This document shows positions 39,817-47,121 of a DNA stretch of 64,000 bases, in pieces. Each line of letters opens with the position of its first letter. The stretch's first letter is position 1. The position numbers and the translations under genes were made by a program. The stretch comes from a virus. The stretch is taken from positions 55,267 to 119,266 of the IMG/VR virus record IMGVR_UViG_3300033153_010139; one strand, 5' to 3'. A model generated the notes under the pieces. That model was not told where the DNA came from. It did no database searches and saw nothing but the letters and a program-made list of their open reading frames with translations.

Positions 39817-40292
39817 CGGAGCTTGACGTGCGCGCTGGCCGCTTTCTTCCCGAGCAGATCGGTCTCGGCGAGGATGTGGTAGGTGAAGCCGTGCACGGTG
39901 ACGGGGATCATCGACCGGAACTTCTCGAAGACGACGATGTCGCCTTGCGCGACGCGCAGGGGGATCACGCTACCGTCGCCCTTCATGATGCCTGGGCCCG
40001 TGGCAAGCACGGTGCCGGTCATGGTTCGCCACTCGCCACGCCGTGCCGATTCGGGCAGGATGATCCCCCCGTCGGTCATCTCCTGCACGTCGTCGCGCTT
40101 GATGACGATCTTGTTGTCGAAGAGGTCGATAGGGAAGGGTGTCGTGGTCCAGTCCGGCTCCTCGGGCTTGGCGCCCTTCTTGGCCTCGGGCGCGGGCTCG
40201 GCCGGCTCGGCCTTGGGCGCCGGCGAGCCATCGGGCATGACAATCGAGGTTGGGCTTGGGCCGGGGGTTGGACCGGGGTTTAGTTCAGGCAC
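39813..40292 (-). CDS. GroES-like co-chaperonin with Pro-rich extension
   Basis: 159 residues. Residues 60-155 are a Cpn10 fold: DNKIVIKRDDVQEMTDGGII (the mobile loop), GTVLATGPG, GDIVVFEKF and YHILAETDLLG. The N-terminal 50 residues are Pro/Ala/Glu-rich and atypical. Phage co-chaperonins such as T4 gp31 retarget host GroEL to fold the capsid protein; the same role is inferred. The transcript may start from the TAGAAC box at 40384. Confidence 0.82.
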   Translation of the reverse strand: MPELNPGPTPGPSPTSIVMPDGSPAPKAEPAEPAPEAKKGAKPEEPDWTTTPFPIDLFDNKIVIKRDDVQEMTDGGIILPESARRGEWRTMTGTVLATGPGIMKGDGSVIPLRVAQGDIVVFEKFRSMIPVTVHGFTYHILAETDLLGKKAASAHVKLR

Positions 40293-40339
40293 TGGCTTCT
40301 CCTTCTTGTGGCGGGCAGAATACCGAAATGGAGGGACAG

Positions 40340-40885
40340 ATGAACTGCCTCATTCGATTCTTGCCCTTGGTCCTGCTTGTTCTACCCACCGGGTGCGTCA
40401 GTGTGGTGGAGAAGTTCTACCCGAGCGACGCGTTGCCCGAGGAGTGGCGTCCCCTGGAGAAGATCCAGGAGCGGCCCGAGATGCTGGCGAAGGACACCGT
40501 TTCGACCACCATCGGACGCACGCTTTACGTCGCGAATCTGGCCAAGTGGTTCGAGAAGCACCCGCCTGGCAGCGTGCGCTGGCGGGCTATCCTTCGCCAC
40601 GAGCAGGAGCACTCGCGCCGCCAGCTGGCCGCCGGCGTTCTGCTCTGGATGGCGAAATACGCTTACGACATCGACTTCATGTGGAACGAGGAGATGATCG
40701 GGTATTACTACGCGATTACCATTCGGCAGCAGGGCGGCGACCCGATCAATCCCTTGGGCCTGGCGAACACGCTGCACGGCTACAAGAACCTGTCTGGGAA
40801 CATGGTGTCGTTCGATGACGCGCTGACCTGGATCAACCAGGTGCTCGCCGGCCAGTGGCAGCCGCCGCCCAGCCCTCCGCAATGA
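40340..40885 (+). CDS. Lipoprotein with HExxH motif
   Basis: 181 residues. MNCLIRFLPLVLLVLPTGCV is a type II signal peptide with lipobox LPTGC, predicting a lipid-anchored envelope protein. Further on, ILRHEQEHSRRQLAAG (about 82-97) contains HEQEH, an HExxH metalloprotease-like motif, in a helical surround. SD GGAGGG precedes the chosen ATG. Possibilities include superinfection exclusion, envelope-stress suppression or lysis timing; none can be decided. Confidence 0.72.
   Translation: MNCLIRFLPLVLLVLPTGCVSVVEKFYPSDALPEEWRPLEKIQERPEMLAKDTVSTTIGRTLYVANLAKWFEKHPPGSVRWRAILRHEQEHSRRQLAAGVLLWMAKYAYDIDFMWNEEMIGYYYAITIRQQGGDPINPLGLANTLHGYKNLSGNMVSFDDALTWINQVLAGQWQPPPSPPQ
40379..40384 (-). promoter_or_regulatory. 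TAGAAC box upstream of the GroES-like operon
   Basis: Minus strand GGGTAGAACAAG, preceded by ACCC-GGT-GGGT, which can fold on itself. It lies 87 bases before the ATG at 40292, within the start of the divergent lipoprotein gene. Confidence 0.4.
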
Positions 40886-41289
40886 GCTGTACGCCAATCG
40901 ACGCTGAGCGATTCAACTGCCCCGGGTGGACCGGCGTGGGCCCCCCGGGCGTGCACTACTGGTACGAGAGGGAGGGCTGGCGGCGTTGCTCGCACTGCGG
41001 ATCGATTCACCCAGACGATTGGGCAGACCTGGTGCGCGAGTCCGTCACGACCGGCGGGGTGGTGAACATCGACCGCGGCAAGCCGGGCAAGTTCTACGTC
41101 ACCAAGCCCAATCCCGATGGCGACAAGTCGCTGCACGGCAAGTTCTACGGCGGCCACATGCCCGAGGAGCTACGGCAAGACGATGCGCTGACCGATCAGC
41201 TGGACCGGGCGCTTCGGGCGTCGTGGGATCGCACGTTCCGGGAGCGCGACGCGAAGTCGGCAGTAGAGAAGCTAGGCGACCTCGCGTAA
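40882..41289 (+). CDS. Small Cys/His protein ending in SAVD motif
   Basis: 135 residues, ATG overlapping the previous stop. RFNCPGWTGVG, then RRCSHCGSIHPDDWADLV looks like a zinc knuckle. Residues 70-100 are beta (GKFYVTKPNPDGDKSLHGKF). Ends KSAVEKLGDLA exactly at the C terminus. Confidence 0.68.
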   Translation: MSCTPIDAERFNCPGWTGVGPPGVHYWYEREGWRRCSHCGSIHPDDWADLVRESVTTGGVVNIDRGKPGKFYVTKPNPDGDKSLHGKFYGGHMPEELRQDDALTDQLDRALRASWDRTFRERDAKSAVEKLGDLA

Positions 41290-41296
41290 AGCAAGG

Positions 41297-41302
41297 TAGA
41301 AC
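41297..41302 (+). promoter_or_regulatory. TAGAAC box six bases before a start codon
   Basis: TAGAAC, then TAGAGC, then the ATG at 41309. If it is a -10 box the transcript would be leaderless or nearly so. No SD is visible upstream of this ATG. Confidence 0.4.
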
Positions 41303-41308
41303 TAGAGC

Positions 41309-42010
41309 ATGGCTCCGAAGCGCCAGCTCCAGTCCGTATTCTCCCAGGCTGAGGAGAGCCTCCGCGAGTTGTGGGGACCGGACCTAGTCCAGCGCAACGC
41401 CGAGCTTCGCGCCGCAGTCGATCGTGACATCGCCCGGACACTGGTGCCGACAATCTCCACGGACCCGATGTCGGCAGTAGACGAGCTGGCGGCGCTCTCC
41501 AAATTCCCGCACCTGCCGGCGGTGCTGCGGCGAGTCGCGAGCGGGAGCTGGGACTACGACGCGGAAGAGTTCAGCCGAGCCGTCCGAGACGCCATCGTGT
41601 GCGGGCCGCGGATGCCGGAGATCGCCCAGGAGGATCTCGATGCCGAGATTGAGGCAGCGCTGGCCGACGCCGCGCAAGGCATCCCGAGCCCGGACCTGCA
41701 CGACCGTGTGCTGGAGCTGATGCACGAGCGCGACGCGGGCGGGATCGGCTGGTATCCGGGCCGGATCCCCGAGGTCGAGCTGCATCTCCGGGCCGAGTCG
41801 ATCAGTGCCAAGCCGCGCCAGCTGCGTGGTACCTGGCCACCGAAGCCGCCCGAGCCGTCAGTGGTGGACCGACTGGCGGCGACGGTGGACCAGGTTGCCG
41901 CCGAGCGCGTGGCCAAGATGGACGCGGCGCGCGCTCGTGTTGACGAAGCGGCCGACGAACTGCGCATCCTGTTCGAGCCGACACGCTACGGTGGGGAAGA
42001 GGCCGAATGA
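41309..42010 (+). CDS. Helical protein with two SAVD motifs
   Basis: 233 residues, mostly helical. The motif occurs twice: TDPMSAVDELAALSKF (about 52-66) and PPEPSVVDRLAATVDQVAAE (about 181-200), the second followed by a long charged helix (MDAARARVDEAADELRILFE). This looks like two fused tag-bearing genes. Opens the run of tiny overlapping genes up to 46761. Confidence 0.68.
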   Translation: MAPKRQLQSVFSQAEESLRELWGPDLVQRNAELRAAVDRDIARTLVPTISTDPMSAVDELAALSKFPHLPAVLRRVASGSWDYDAEEFSRAVRDAIVCGPRMPEIAQEDLDAEIEAALADAAQGIPSPDLHDRVLELMHERDAGGIGWYPGRIPEVELHLRAESISAKPRQLRGTWPPKPPEPSVVDRLAATVDQVAAERVAKMDAARARVDEAADELRILFEPTRYGGEEAE

Positions 42011-42285
42011 CCTTTGCGCCGGAACCGAGGAAGCTCAAGCCGGGCGAGAAACCCCAGAGGATCGAGGTCGGTGAGTTCACGACGTTCAAGCTCCCCCCGA
42101 TCCAGCCCCCCGAGCCGTCGGCGGTTGATCAGCTGGCGGCTGTCGTGAGCAAGCGCGCGAGGAAGCGCCTGGAGCGCAAGAAGCGGTGGGCACCGCTCAC
42201 CAACGAGCAGATGGCTGGCGTTCTCCCAATGACGCGCGGTGCTACCTTCCCCATGAACGTCACGTACAGGCGGCAATCCCGATGA
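42007..42285 (+). CDS. Small protein with central SAVD motif
   Basis: 92 residues, ATGA overlap. A Pro/Lys-rich N terminus (APEPRKLKPGEKPQRIEVGE) leads to PPEPSAVDQLAAVVSKRARK and a basic helix (RLERKKRW). The end MTRGATFPMNVTYRRQSR is free of the motif. Confidence 0.62.
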   Translation: MTFAPEPRKLKPGEKPQRIEVGEFTTFKLPPIQPPEPSAVDQLAAVVSKRARKRLERKKRWAPLTNEQMAGVLPMTRGATFPMNVTYRRQSR

Positions 42286-42773
42286 CCGACGACACCATGT
42301 TTCCCGTCTACACCTTCCCGCTCAAGAACAACGAGCACCGCGTGATCGATGGCGATACAGTCGTCGTTGAAATCGACCGTGGCTGGGGCGACCGGAAGAA
42401 GACCGCACTGCGGCTTAACGGGCTCGACGCGCCCGAGTCGCGCACACGCAAGAACCTGCTGGAGCGCCAGGCCGGCAAACTCGTCACGAAGGTCGTGCTC
42501 AAGTGGTTCGAGGACCAGGGGAACCGCCAGCTCTACGCCAGCTCGGACACGCGCCCCAAGTACGCCGGCCGGACAGTCGGTCGCATCTGGGCCGGGGGCT
42601 ACGGCCAGTGCCTCAACACCTACCTGGTCGATCAGGGCCTCGTCGTCGAGTACCACGGCGGCAAGAAGGCCGCGTGGTCGCAGACGAAGCTCAAAGCGGT
42701 GATCCGCGCAGCGAACAAGATCCTGAACGACGATGCGGTGACCGAGCTGGGAGACCTGGCGCGCGATGACTGA
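42282..42773 (+). CDS. Thermonuclease-like nuclease (SNase fold) with SAVD-type tail
   Basis: 163 residues. HRVIDGDTVVVEIDRGWGDR, then ALRLNGLDAPESRTR is the SNase/micrococcal nuclease signature with the catalytic Asp/Arg region; YAGRTVGRIWAGGYGQCLNT follows. Ca-dependent DNA/RNA hydrolysis is the family activity. The end DDAVTELGDLARDD is an added tag, again showing the motif on a recognisable enzyme. Confidence 0.8.
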   Translation: MTDDTMFPVYTFPLKNNEHRVIDGDTVVVEIDRGWGDRKKTALRLNGLDAPESRTRKNLLERQAGKLVTKVVLKWFEDQGNRQLYASSDTRPKYAGRTVGRIWAGGYGQCLNTYLVDQGLVVEYHGGKKAAWSQTKLKAVIRAANKILNDDAVTELGDLARDD

Positions 42774-43029
42774 TCCGTACAGCAAGTTCAAGTTCCGTGT
42801 TGCCGAGCCTTGGTCCGTCACCAGCGTCCCGCCGCCGGCATCGGTGGTTGAACGCCTGGCCGGGCTGGAGGACGCCAAGATTGCCGAGCGCAACCGTCAG
42901 TTGGACAAGGTGAACGCCGACCTGGAGGAGTGGCGCAAGAAGACCGGCGACGCGGACGAGTGGTGCGAGGTGGAGGTCAACGGCGTCAAGACGCGCGCTC
43001 GCATTCGCCTGGAGTACCGTGAAGAGTGA
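42766..43029 (+). CDS. Small protein with SAVD plus second helix
   Basis: 87 residues. PPPASVVERLAGLEDAKIAE then a charged helix (RNRQLDKVNADLEEWRKK) and a beta end (CEVEVNGVKTRARIRLEY). The extended version of the motif, with a second amphipathic helix, is shared with neighbours. Confidence 0.65.
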   Translation: MTDPYSKFKFRVAEPWSVTSVPPPASVVERLAGLEDAKIAERNRQLDKVNADLEEWRKKTGDADEWCEVEVNGVKTRARIRLEYREE

Positions 43030-43268
43030 GCGCCGCGAGGAAGATAGCCAAGATCGCGAGCTTCGGCATGCTCTACGGGCAGAGCGCGCAGAGTCTCAAG
43101 AAGTTCGCGATGCCGGTATGGGAGCCGTCCGCGGTCGATCGCTTGGCCGCGCTGGCGGACCCGGAGATGGCGCGCAGGGTCGAGGAGTTCGACGAACCAG
43201 ACCTGAAGGCGAGAAGGCTGATCGCGCGCTGGGAGAAGGCTTTCCACACGAAGCAGCGCTTCCGGTGA
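43026..43268 (+). CDS. Small basic protein with SAVD plus second helix
   Basis: 80 residues. A basic N-terminal helix (MSAARKIAKIASFGMLYGQS) then WEPSAVDRLAALADPEMARR and VEEFDEPDLKARRLIARWEK. The best match to the motif consensus. ATGA overlap with both neighbours. Confidence 0.65.
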   Translation: MSAARKIAKIASFGMLYGQSAQSLKKFAMPVWEPSAVDRLAALADPEMARRVEEFDEPDLKARRLIARWEKAFHTKQRFR

Positions 43269-43417
43269 CTGAGCCGCAGGACAAGTACGAGGAGTCCAAG
43301 AACCGCGAGCGCGTCGCCGGGATCATCGACTACGAGACCGGCGAGGTCAACCTGACGTGGACCAAGACGGACGACGCGACGACCGCGCTCGGCGATCTGG
43401 TGCGCAACGATGGCTAG
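43265..43417 (+). CDS. Mini-protein with SAVD-type tail
   Basis: 50 residues from an overlapping GTG; found by following the coupling. Body KYEESKNRERVAGIIDYETG, EVNLTWTKT; ends DDATTALGDLVRNDG, a degenerate motif member. Confidence 0.6.
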   Translation: MTEPQDKYEESKNRERVAGIIDYETGEVNLTWTKTDDATTALGDLVRNDG

Positions 43418-43703
43418 GGCGGGCGTATTCCTGAACGGCCAGCTGATGCGCGAGGGCGAGGACTGCAAGGTCACGTGGGCGCGTGGCGCGGTGCAGGTCG
43501 AGTGGGCCGGGGTTCTGCCGGCGAAGGGCGATGAGATTTCCGTCCAGTACCTCGACCCCGAGCCTAGCGCGGTCGATCAGCTGGGAGAGGTCGCGCTCAC
43601 CCCGGAGGAGCGCAAGCGCCGCCAGCGGATGCGCAGCATGAACACGCTGTTCCGCCAACCTGTTGAGATCGGGATCTCGTCCAGGGGGACAAAGCCCAAG
43701 TGA
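43410..43703 (+). CDS. Small beta protein with SAVD motif
   Basis: 97 residues. A compact beta domain (GVFLNGQLMREGEDCKVTWA, GAVQVEWAGVLPAKGDEISV) resembling short fibre-tip domains (as in 2727), then DPEPSAVDQLGEVALTPEER and a basic tail. Confidence 0.65.
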   Translation: MARAGVFLNGQLMREGEDCKVTWARGAVQVEWAGVLPAKGDEISVQYLDPEPSAVDQLGEVALTPEERKRRQRMRSMNTLFRQPVEIGISSRGTKPK

Positions 43704-44029
43704 CCGACGCGGTCTACATCGTGCAGCAGGTCCGGGACGTTGACACGACGTGCAACAAGTCCGCGTGGCGCACGAAAGGCGAGGCGGAAGCCGAAGCCAA
43801 CCGACTGGCCTACGAAGACGCCAGCAAGACGCGCCCCTCGGTGCCGAGCGGGCAAGTGCGGGTAGAGCACGAGACGTGGCACGGCCGGGCGGTTTGGGCC
43901 GTAAGGAAGGCGGTGGCGCGCTGGACAGGCGGGCCCGTCCAGTGGCACATGCTCCGTCACTATTCCGTGCTGCGCCTGGTCATCCAAGAAGGCAGCGCTG
44001 TGGACCGTCTCGCGGAGCTGGCGCCGTGA
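43700..44029 (+). CDS. Small protein ending in SAVD motif
   Basis: 109 residues, overlapping GTG. AVYIVQQVRDVDTTCNKSAW, KGEAEAEANRLAYED, then HYSVLRLVIQEGSAVDRLAE with LAP at the exact end. No family recognised. Confidence 0.65.
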   Translation: MTDAVYIVQQVRDVDTTCNKSAWRTKGEAEAEANRLAYEDASKTRPSVPSGQVRVEHETWHGRAVWAVRKAVARWTGGPVQWHMLRHYSVLRLVIQEGSAVDRLAELAP

Positions 44030-44376
44030 CGTTCGCGGAAAAGCAGGCGCGCGCGCTTCTCGAACGCTACACGGAGAAGTGGGCCAAGCAACTCGAAGGT
44101 GTCGAGGACGCCGAGAGCGGTGAAACGCCGGCATGGATCAAGCACGGCATGGCGCTGATCAGGCGCGCGGAGGTCCGTAATCCGCTCTACACGCCCATCG
44201 TCTCTGTGCAGCCCATGACTGGGCCGGTCGGCGGGATGGCCTTCTACCAGCCGGTCTACCCCAAGTGGGAACCGTCTGCTGTCGATCGCCTGGCCGCCCT
44301 GGCCGAGCCAAACGGCGAGCTGGCGCAGCGGATCTCAGACTACGACGGCCGGCAAGCACTGCTGAGGAACCTGTGA
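44026..44376 (+). CDS. Small helical protein with SAVD plus second helix
   Basis: 116 residues, overlapping GTG. Helical N half (KQARALLERYTEKWAKQLEG), a Pro/Gly-rich middle (PMTGPVGGMAFYQPVYPKWE) and PSAVDRLAALAEPNGELAQR with a short second helix. Confidence 0.65.
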   Translation: MTFAEKQARALLERYTEKWAKQLEGVEDAESGETPAWIKHGMALIRRAEVRNPLYTPIVSVQPMTGPVGGMAFYQPVYPKWEPSAVDRLAALAEPNGELAQRISDYDGRQALLRNL

Positions 44377-44627
44377 TCGCCTGGAACAGTGGCCTGGGCG
44401 ACGCGTGGGCGAGGCAGGAGCGGCGCGCGAGGATGGAGTTGGAGAACCGTCTGCTCGCGAAGCGCCTGGCCGCTACGCTGGCCAGGATGGAGGCCGAAGC
44501 GGCAGCGTTCCGCGAGACCGTGGCCCGACTGCACCGGTGTGAAAGCCAGCAGGCGTTCCGCCGTCCACCGAAGAGGTGCGGCCGGGGACGGCCGCCGATG
44601 CGCAAATGGGAGGCGAGAAGCCGATGA
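44373..44627 (+). CDS. Small basic protein with QQAFRRP C-terminal box
   Basis: 84 residues, overlapping GTG. Basic coiled coil (WARQERRARMELENRLLAKR) and CESQQAFRRPPKRCGRGRPP, an Arg/Pro-rich end almost the same as in the next gene. Lacks the SAVD motif. Confidence 0.6.
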   Translation: MIAWNSGLGDAWARQERRARMELENRLLAKRLAATLARMEAEAAAFRETVARLHRCESQQAFRRPPKRCGRGRPPMRKWEARSR

Positions 44628-44881
44628 GCGATTACCTCGCCACGCTTGCCGCCGGAGTCCAGGCGCTGGCCGACGAGATGCGCGACGAGATCGACCGCGA
44701 GATCGCCGAGGGCGCGGAGGTCTCGGCCGTGGACGCGCTGGCAGAGATCGTCCGAGGTGGGCGACGGAAGGCGAGGCTGGCCGCCGAACACCGTCGCAAG
44801 TGCCAGCAGGCGTTCCGCCGGCCGTCGCGGCGCTGCGGCCGGGGTTCGCCTCCCAGGAAGAAGTGGGGAGCGCTCCGATGA
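44624..44881 (+). CDS. Small protein with SAVD motif and QQAFRRP box
   Basis: 85 residues, ATG overlapping the previous stop. Helix MSDYLATLAAGVQALADEMR, then GAEVSAVDALAEIVRGGRRK and CQQAFRRPSRRCGRGSPPRK. Combines the tag with the basic box of the upstream gene, suggesting domain duplication. Confidence 0.65.
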   Translation: MSDYLATLAAGVQALADEMRDEIDREIAEGAEVSAVDALAEIVRGGRRKARLAAEHRRKCQQAFRRPSRRCGRGSPPRKKWGALR

Positions 44882-45318
44882 GCGTCTACGATCTGCCGGT
44901 CAACAAGAACGGTCGCGTCTACCCGCCCGACGTGCTGCGCAAGATGGTCGAGGACTCGCAGGAGAAGATCGCAGCTGGTCGCATGATCGGCGAGATCGAG
45001 CCGCCAGGTGGCCGTTTGCGGATCAGCCACGCCAGCCACATCGTGCGTGACATGCGTGTGGAGAGCGACGGATCCATCGTTGCCACGGTGGAGTTCGCCG
45101 ACACTCCGGCGGGCCGCATCGCCCAGGAGATGATGAAGCAGGGGCTTCCGATGGCCGGCACGCTGCGCGGCCGGGGCGCCGTGGACAAGAACAAGGTGGT
45201 CGGCGGTGTGACGCTTGACGGTGTAGACATCACGATGTTCGAGCCCGAGTTCCCGCGCAGCGCCGTGGACCAGATGGGCGACCTCGTGCGCGAGGACGAG
45301 GGCGAGGACGATGCCTGA
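44878..45318 (+). CDS. Prohead-protease-like protein (gp21/U9 type) with SAVD tail
   Basis: 146 residues. VNKNGRVYPPDVLRKMVEDS, GEIEPPGGRLRISHASHIVR, ATVEFADTPAGRIAQEMMKQ and GTLRGRGAVD follow the order of T4 gp21-like prohead core proteases (NGRxYP, GE, SHxV, TPxG, RGxG). The segment that normally supplies Ser before RGxG reads TLRG, so catalysis is uncertain. Ends FPRSAVDQMGDLVREDEGED. Its location among accessory genes rather than head genes is odd. Confidence 0.55.
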   Translation: MSVYDLPVNKNGRVYPPDVLRKMVEDSQEKIAAGRMIGEIEPPGGRLRISHASHIVRDMRVESDGSIVATVEFADTPAGRIAQEMMKQGLPMAGTLRGRGAVDKNKVVGGVTLDGVDITMFEPEFPRSAVDQMGDLVREDEGEDDA

Positions 45319-45523
45319 CTTCATGCCGGGACCGCCGATTCCGATCCGCTGCGAGTGCGGCGCGAGGGCGACGTGGCGCGTTTACAACAGGAAGGTTAAG
45401 GGGGAGCAGTATCACTGCGAGACCCATGTGCCGCCGGTCGGCACGCCGCGCATCAAGCGGCTTGGGCACCGGCCATCTGGATTCTGGACAGACGCGCCGT
45501 CCGCTCCTGGGGTTCTCGACTGA
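45311..45523 (+). CDS. Mini zinc-finger protein
   Basis: 70 residues. RCECGARATW then HCETHVPPVG (CxC with CxxH) suggests one zinc site. The last base of its stop is the first base of the next ATG. No SAVD motif. Confidence 0.55.
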   Translation: MPDFMPGPPIPIRCECGARATWRVYNRKVKGEQYHCETHVPPVGTPRIKRLGHRPSGFWTDAPSAPGVLD

Positions 45524-45702
45524 TGCCGACGACTGCCCTCCAACCCGAGGAGTGCAAGCTCAAGTGGGCTGACATGGTGAGCGGCCTCGACGAGCCGGAG
45601 GCGACCACCATGGCATGCCTGCTCGAAGCACAGCACAGCTTCCTCAAGAACCGGCCGGCGGTTGACCAGCTGGCCGATCTGGCAAGGGAGAAGAATGCCT
45701 GA
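45523..45702 (+). CDS. Mini-protein ending in SAVD-type motif
   Basis: 59 residues, tightly coupled to both neighbours. TALQPEECKLKWADMVSGLD, TMACLLEAQHSFLKN, then RPAVDQLADLAREKNA at the C terminus. Confidence 0.62.
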   Translation: MPTTALQPEECKLKWADMVSGLDEPEATTMACLLEAQHSFLKNRPAVDQLADLAREKNA

Positions 45703-45910
45703 CGTGTGGGACGACGCCTCGATGCGCGAGAGCATCCGCAAGCGCTACGGGCACCTGTGGCGCCCGCCCAGCGCGGTCGATCGGCTCGCCGCCCTGGCCG
45801 ACCCTGATGGCGAGTCCGCCGAGCTGGTGCGCAGATGGGAGAAGACGAAGGAGCGGCTGACGCTCATCCGGCCGGAATTCTACAAGACGGTCACGGTGGA
45901 GAACCTGTGA
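45695..45910 (+). CDS. Small protein with SAVD plus second helix
   Basis: 71 residues. MRESIRKRYGHLWRPPSAVD then RLAALADPDGESAELVRRWE and KTKERL. One of the cleanest extended-motif proteins. Confidence 0.65.
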   Translation: MPDVWDDASMRESIRKRYGHLWRPPSAVDRLAALADPDGESAELVRRWEKTKERLTLIRPEFYKTVTVENL

Positions 45911-46257
45911 GCGACGGCCCGGCAACCAGCAACCATGCGCCTCCCCCGGTCAGCGCCGACTCTGGGAAGCGTGTGGAGAATGAGCCCGCCGCCCCGATCG
46001 AGTGGCTGGCCGCGAACATGCCGGGGGCTGTCCCAACAGCGATAGACCGGCTGGCGGCTGTCGCCGACCCCGAAGCTGCTGGGCGAGTCGCCGACTACGA
46101 CGAGTTCGAGACGCGCTTCGCCGAGGCATGCGGAGGCGAGACGCCGGGTCCTGAGTTCCTCACACCCGAGCAGTACAAGTGGGTCATCGCCACGGTGGTC
46201 AACGGGCGCCAGGGGTTCATCGACGCGGTCGAGGGGCGGGAGGCGACCAGTGGGTGA
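45907..46257 (+). CDS. Small acidic protein with internal SAVD-type motif
   Basis: 116 residues, overlapping GTG. Disordered N terminus (ATSNHAPPPVSADSGKR), then PGAVPTAIDRLAAVADPEAA with GRVADYDEFETRF, and a C-terminal helical region (LTPEQYKWVIATVVNGRQGF). Confidence 0.63.
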   Translation: MSDGPATSNHAPPPVSADSGKRVENEPAAPIEWLAANMPGAVPTAIDRLAAVADPEAAGRVADYDEFETRFAEACGGETPGPEFLTPEQYKWVIATVVNGRQGFIDAVEGREATSG

Positions 46258-46495
46258 GCGCGAGCGCGAGGCCGACAAGAAGCTGTGGAAGGAGGCCGTG
46301 GAGCGCGGCTTCTACTACAAGCCGTTCGTCCCGCTCCAGATCACCGCGAACTTCTTTGCCCAGGAGCCCTCGGCCGTAGACCGACTCGCGGCCAAGGCCG
46401 ATCCAGCTGGCGAAGCCGCAAAGCGCGTGCGGGAGTGGGAGGAGGCGAAGGCGGTGGAGGACAGGTTTCGAGCGTCCGTCAGGTACGAGCCATGA
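46250..46495 (+). CDS. Small protein with SAVD plus second helix
   Basis: 81 residues. MGEREREADKKLWKEAVERG, YKPFVPLQITANFFAQEPSA and VDRLAAKADPAGEAAKRVRE then WEEAKAVEDRF. The N terminus is a charged helix. Confidence 0.65.
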   Translation: MGEREREADKKLWKEAVERGFYYKPFVPLQITANFFAQEPSAVDRLAAKADPAGEAAKRVREWEEAKAVEDRFRASVRYEP

Positions 46496-46761
46496 GCGTG
46501 CTGGACAACAACTGGCGCATCTACAAGGACCCAACGTACTCGCGCGCCGATAACCTCCCGCTCATGTTCAAACCGCGGCTGCCGCCGTCCGCCGTAGAAC
46601 GCTTGGCCGCTCTCGAAGATCCTGTGATCGCAGAGCGCATCAAGAAGTGGGACGAGGCACGAGCGCTGGGGGACAAGTTCGAGCTGCGCTCGATCGACTT
46701 CGTAGCCGACGAAGCGTGCCCGAGGGCTTACCCAATGCCGCGCCCGCCGAGCCTGGCGTAA
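46492..46761 (+). CDS. Small protein with SAVD plus second helix, last of the run
   Basis: 89 residues. NWRIYKDPTYSRADNLPLMF, then PPSAVERLAALEDPVIAERI and KKWDEARALGDKFE. Ends the plus-strand cluster, convergent with the gene at 46773. Confidence 0.65.
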   Translation: MSVLDNNWRIYKDPTYSRADNLPLMFKPRLPPSAVERLAALEDPVIAERIKKWDEARALGDKFELRSIDFVADEACPRAYPMPRPPSLA

Positions 46762-46772
46762 GCGGCTCGCCG

Positions 46773-47108
46773 CTACCCGGATTCGGCCGGCGGTGGCTTC
46801 ACGGCATAGTCCATCAGGTCGATGTCGATCGGGAAGTAGCGGTCCCTGTGCGGCGGCAGCAAGCTCTCCGGCCTGCTGCTCTCGATCCTGACCTTGACCG
46901 TCCAAGGGAAGAGTCGGAACACCAGCTTGCAGCACTCGCCAGTGACGATGCCCTGCGCGTCGGCGTCTTCCCAGTTGATGATCCGCTTGCACTTTGGGCA
47001 CATGCACCGCAGCGCGTGGTAGTTGACGAGGTGCGCACCGTCCGTCAGCGGCACCGCCGGGCGGCGGCGGCAGAGGTCTTCTAGCGCGCGGCGCCGAGCT
47101 GCATCCAT
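46773..47108 (-). CDS. Small zinc-motif protein
   Basis: 111 residues. CMCPKCKRIINWEDADAQGI, then GECCKLVFRLFPWTVKVRIE form a CxxC plus CC site. The ATG is seven bases after a TAGAAT box, with no SD, so a leaderless transcript is possible. Confidence 0.6.
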   Translation of the reverse strand: MDAARRRALEDLCRRRPAVPLTDGAHLVNYHALRCMCPKCKRIINWEDADAQGIVTGECCKLVFRLFPWTVKVRIESSRPESLLPPHRDRYFPIDIDLMDYAVKPPPAESG

Positions 47109-47115
47109 GCGCCCG

Positions 47116-47121
47116 ATTCTA
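47116..47121 (-). promoter_or_regulatory. TAGAAT box seven bases before a start codon
   Basis: Minus strand TAGAAT, seven bases, ATG at 47108. The TAG is also the stop of the upstream gene (47119-47121). The spacing fits a -10 box with transcription from the start codon. Confidence 0.45.

Noticed and set aside
42007-46761. SAVD motif as a beta-clamp-binding peptide
   Set aside because: Clamp-binding peptides carry Gln at the start and a Leu-Phe pair (QLxLF type). The motif has neither.
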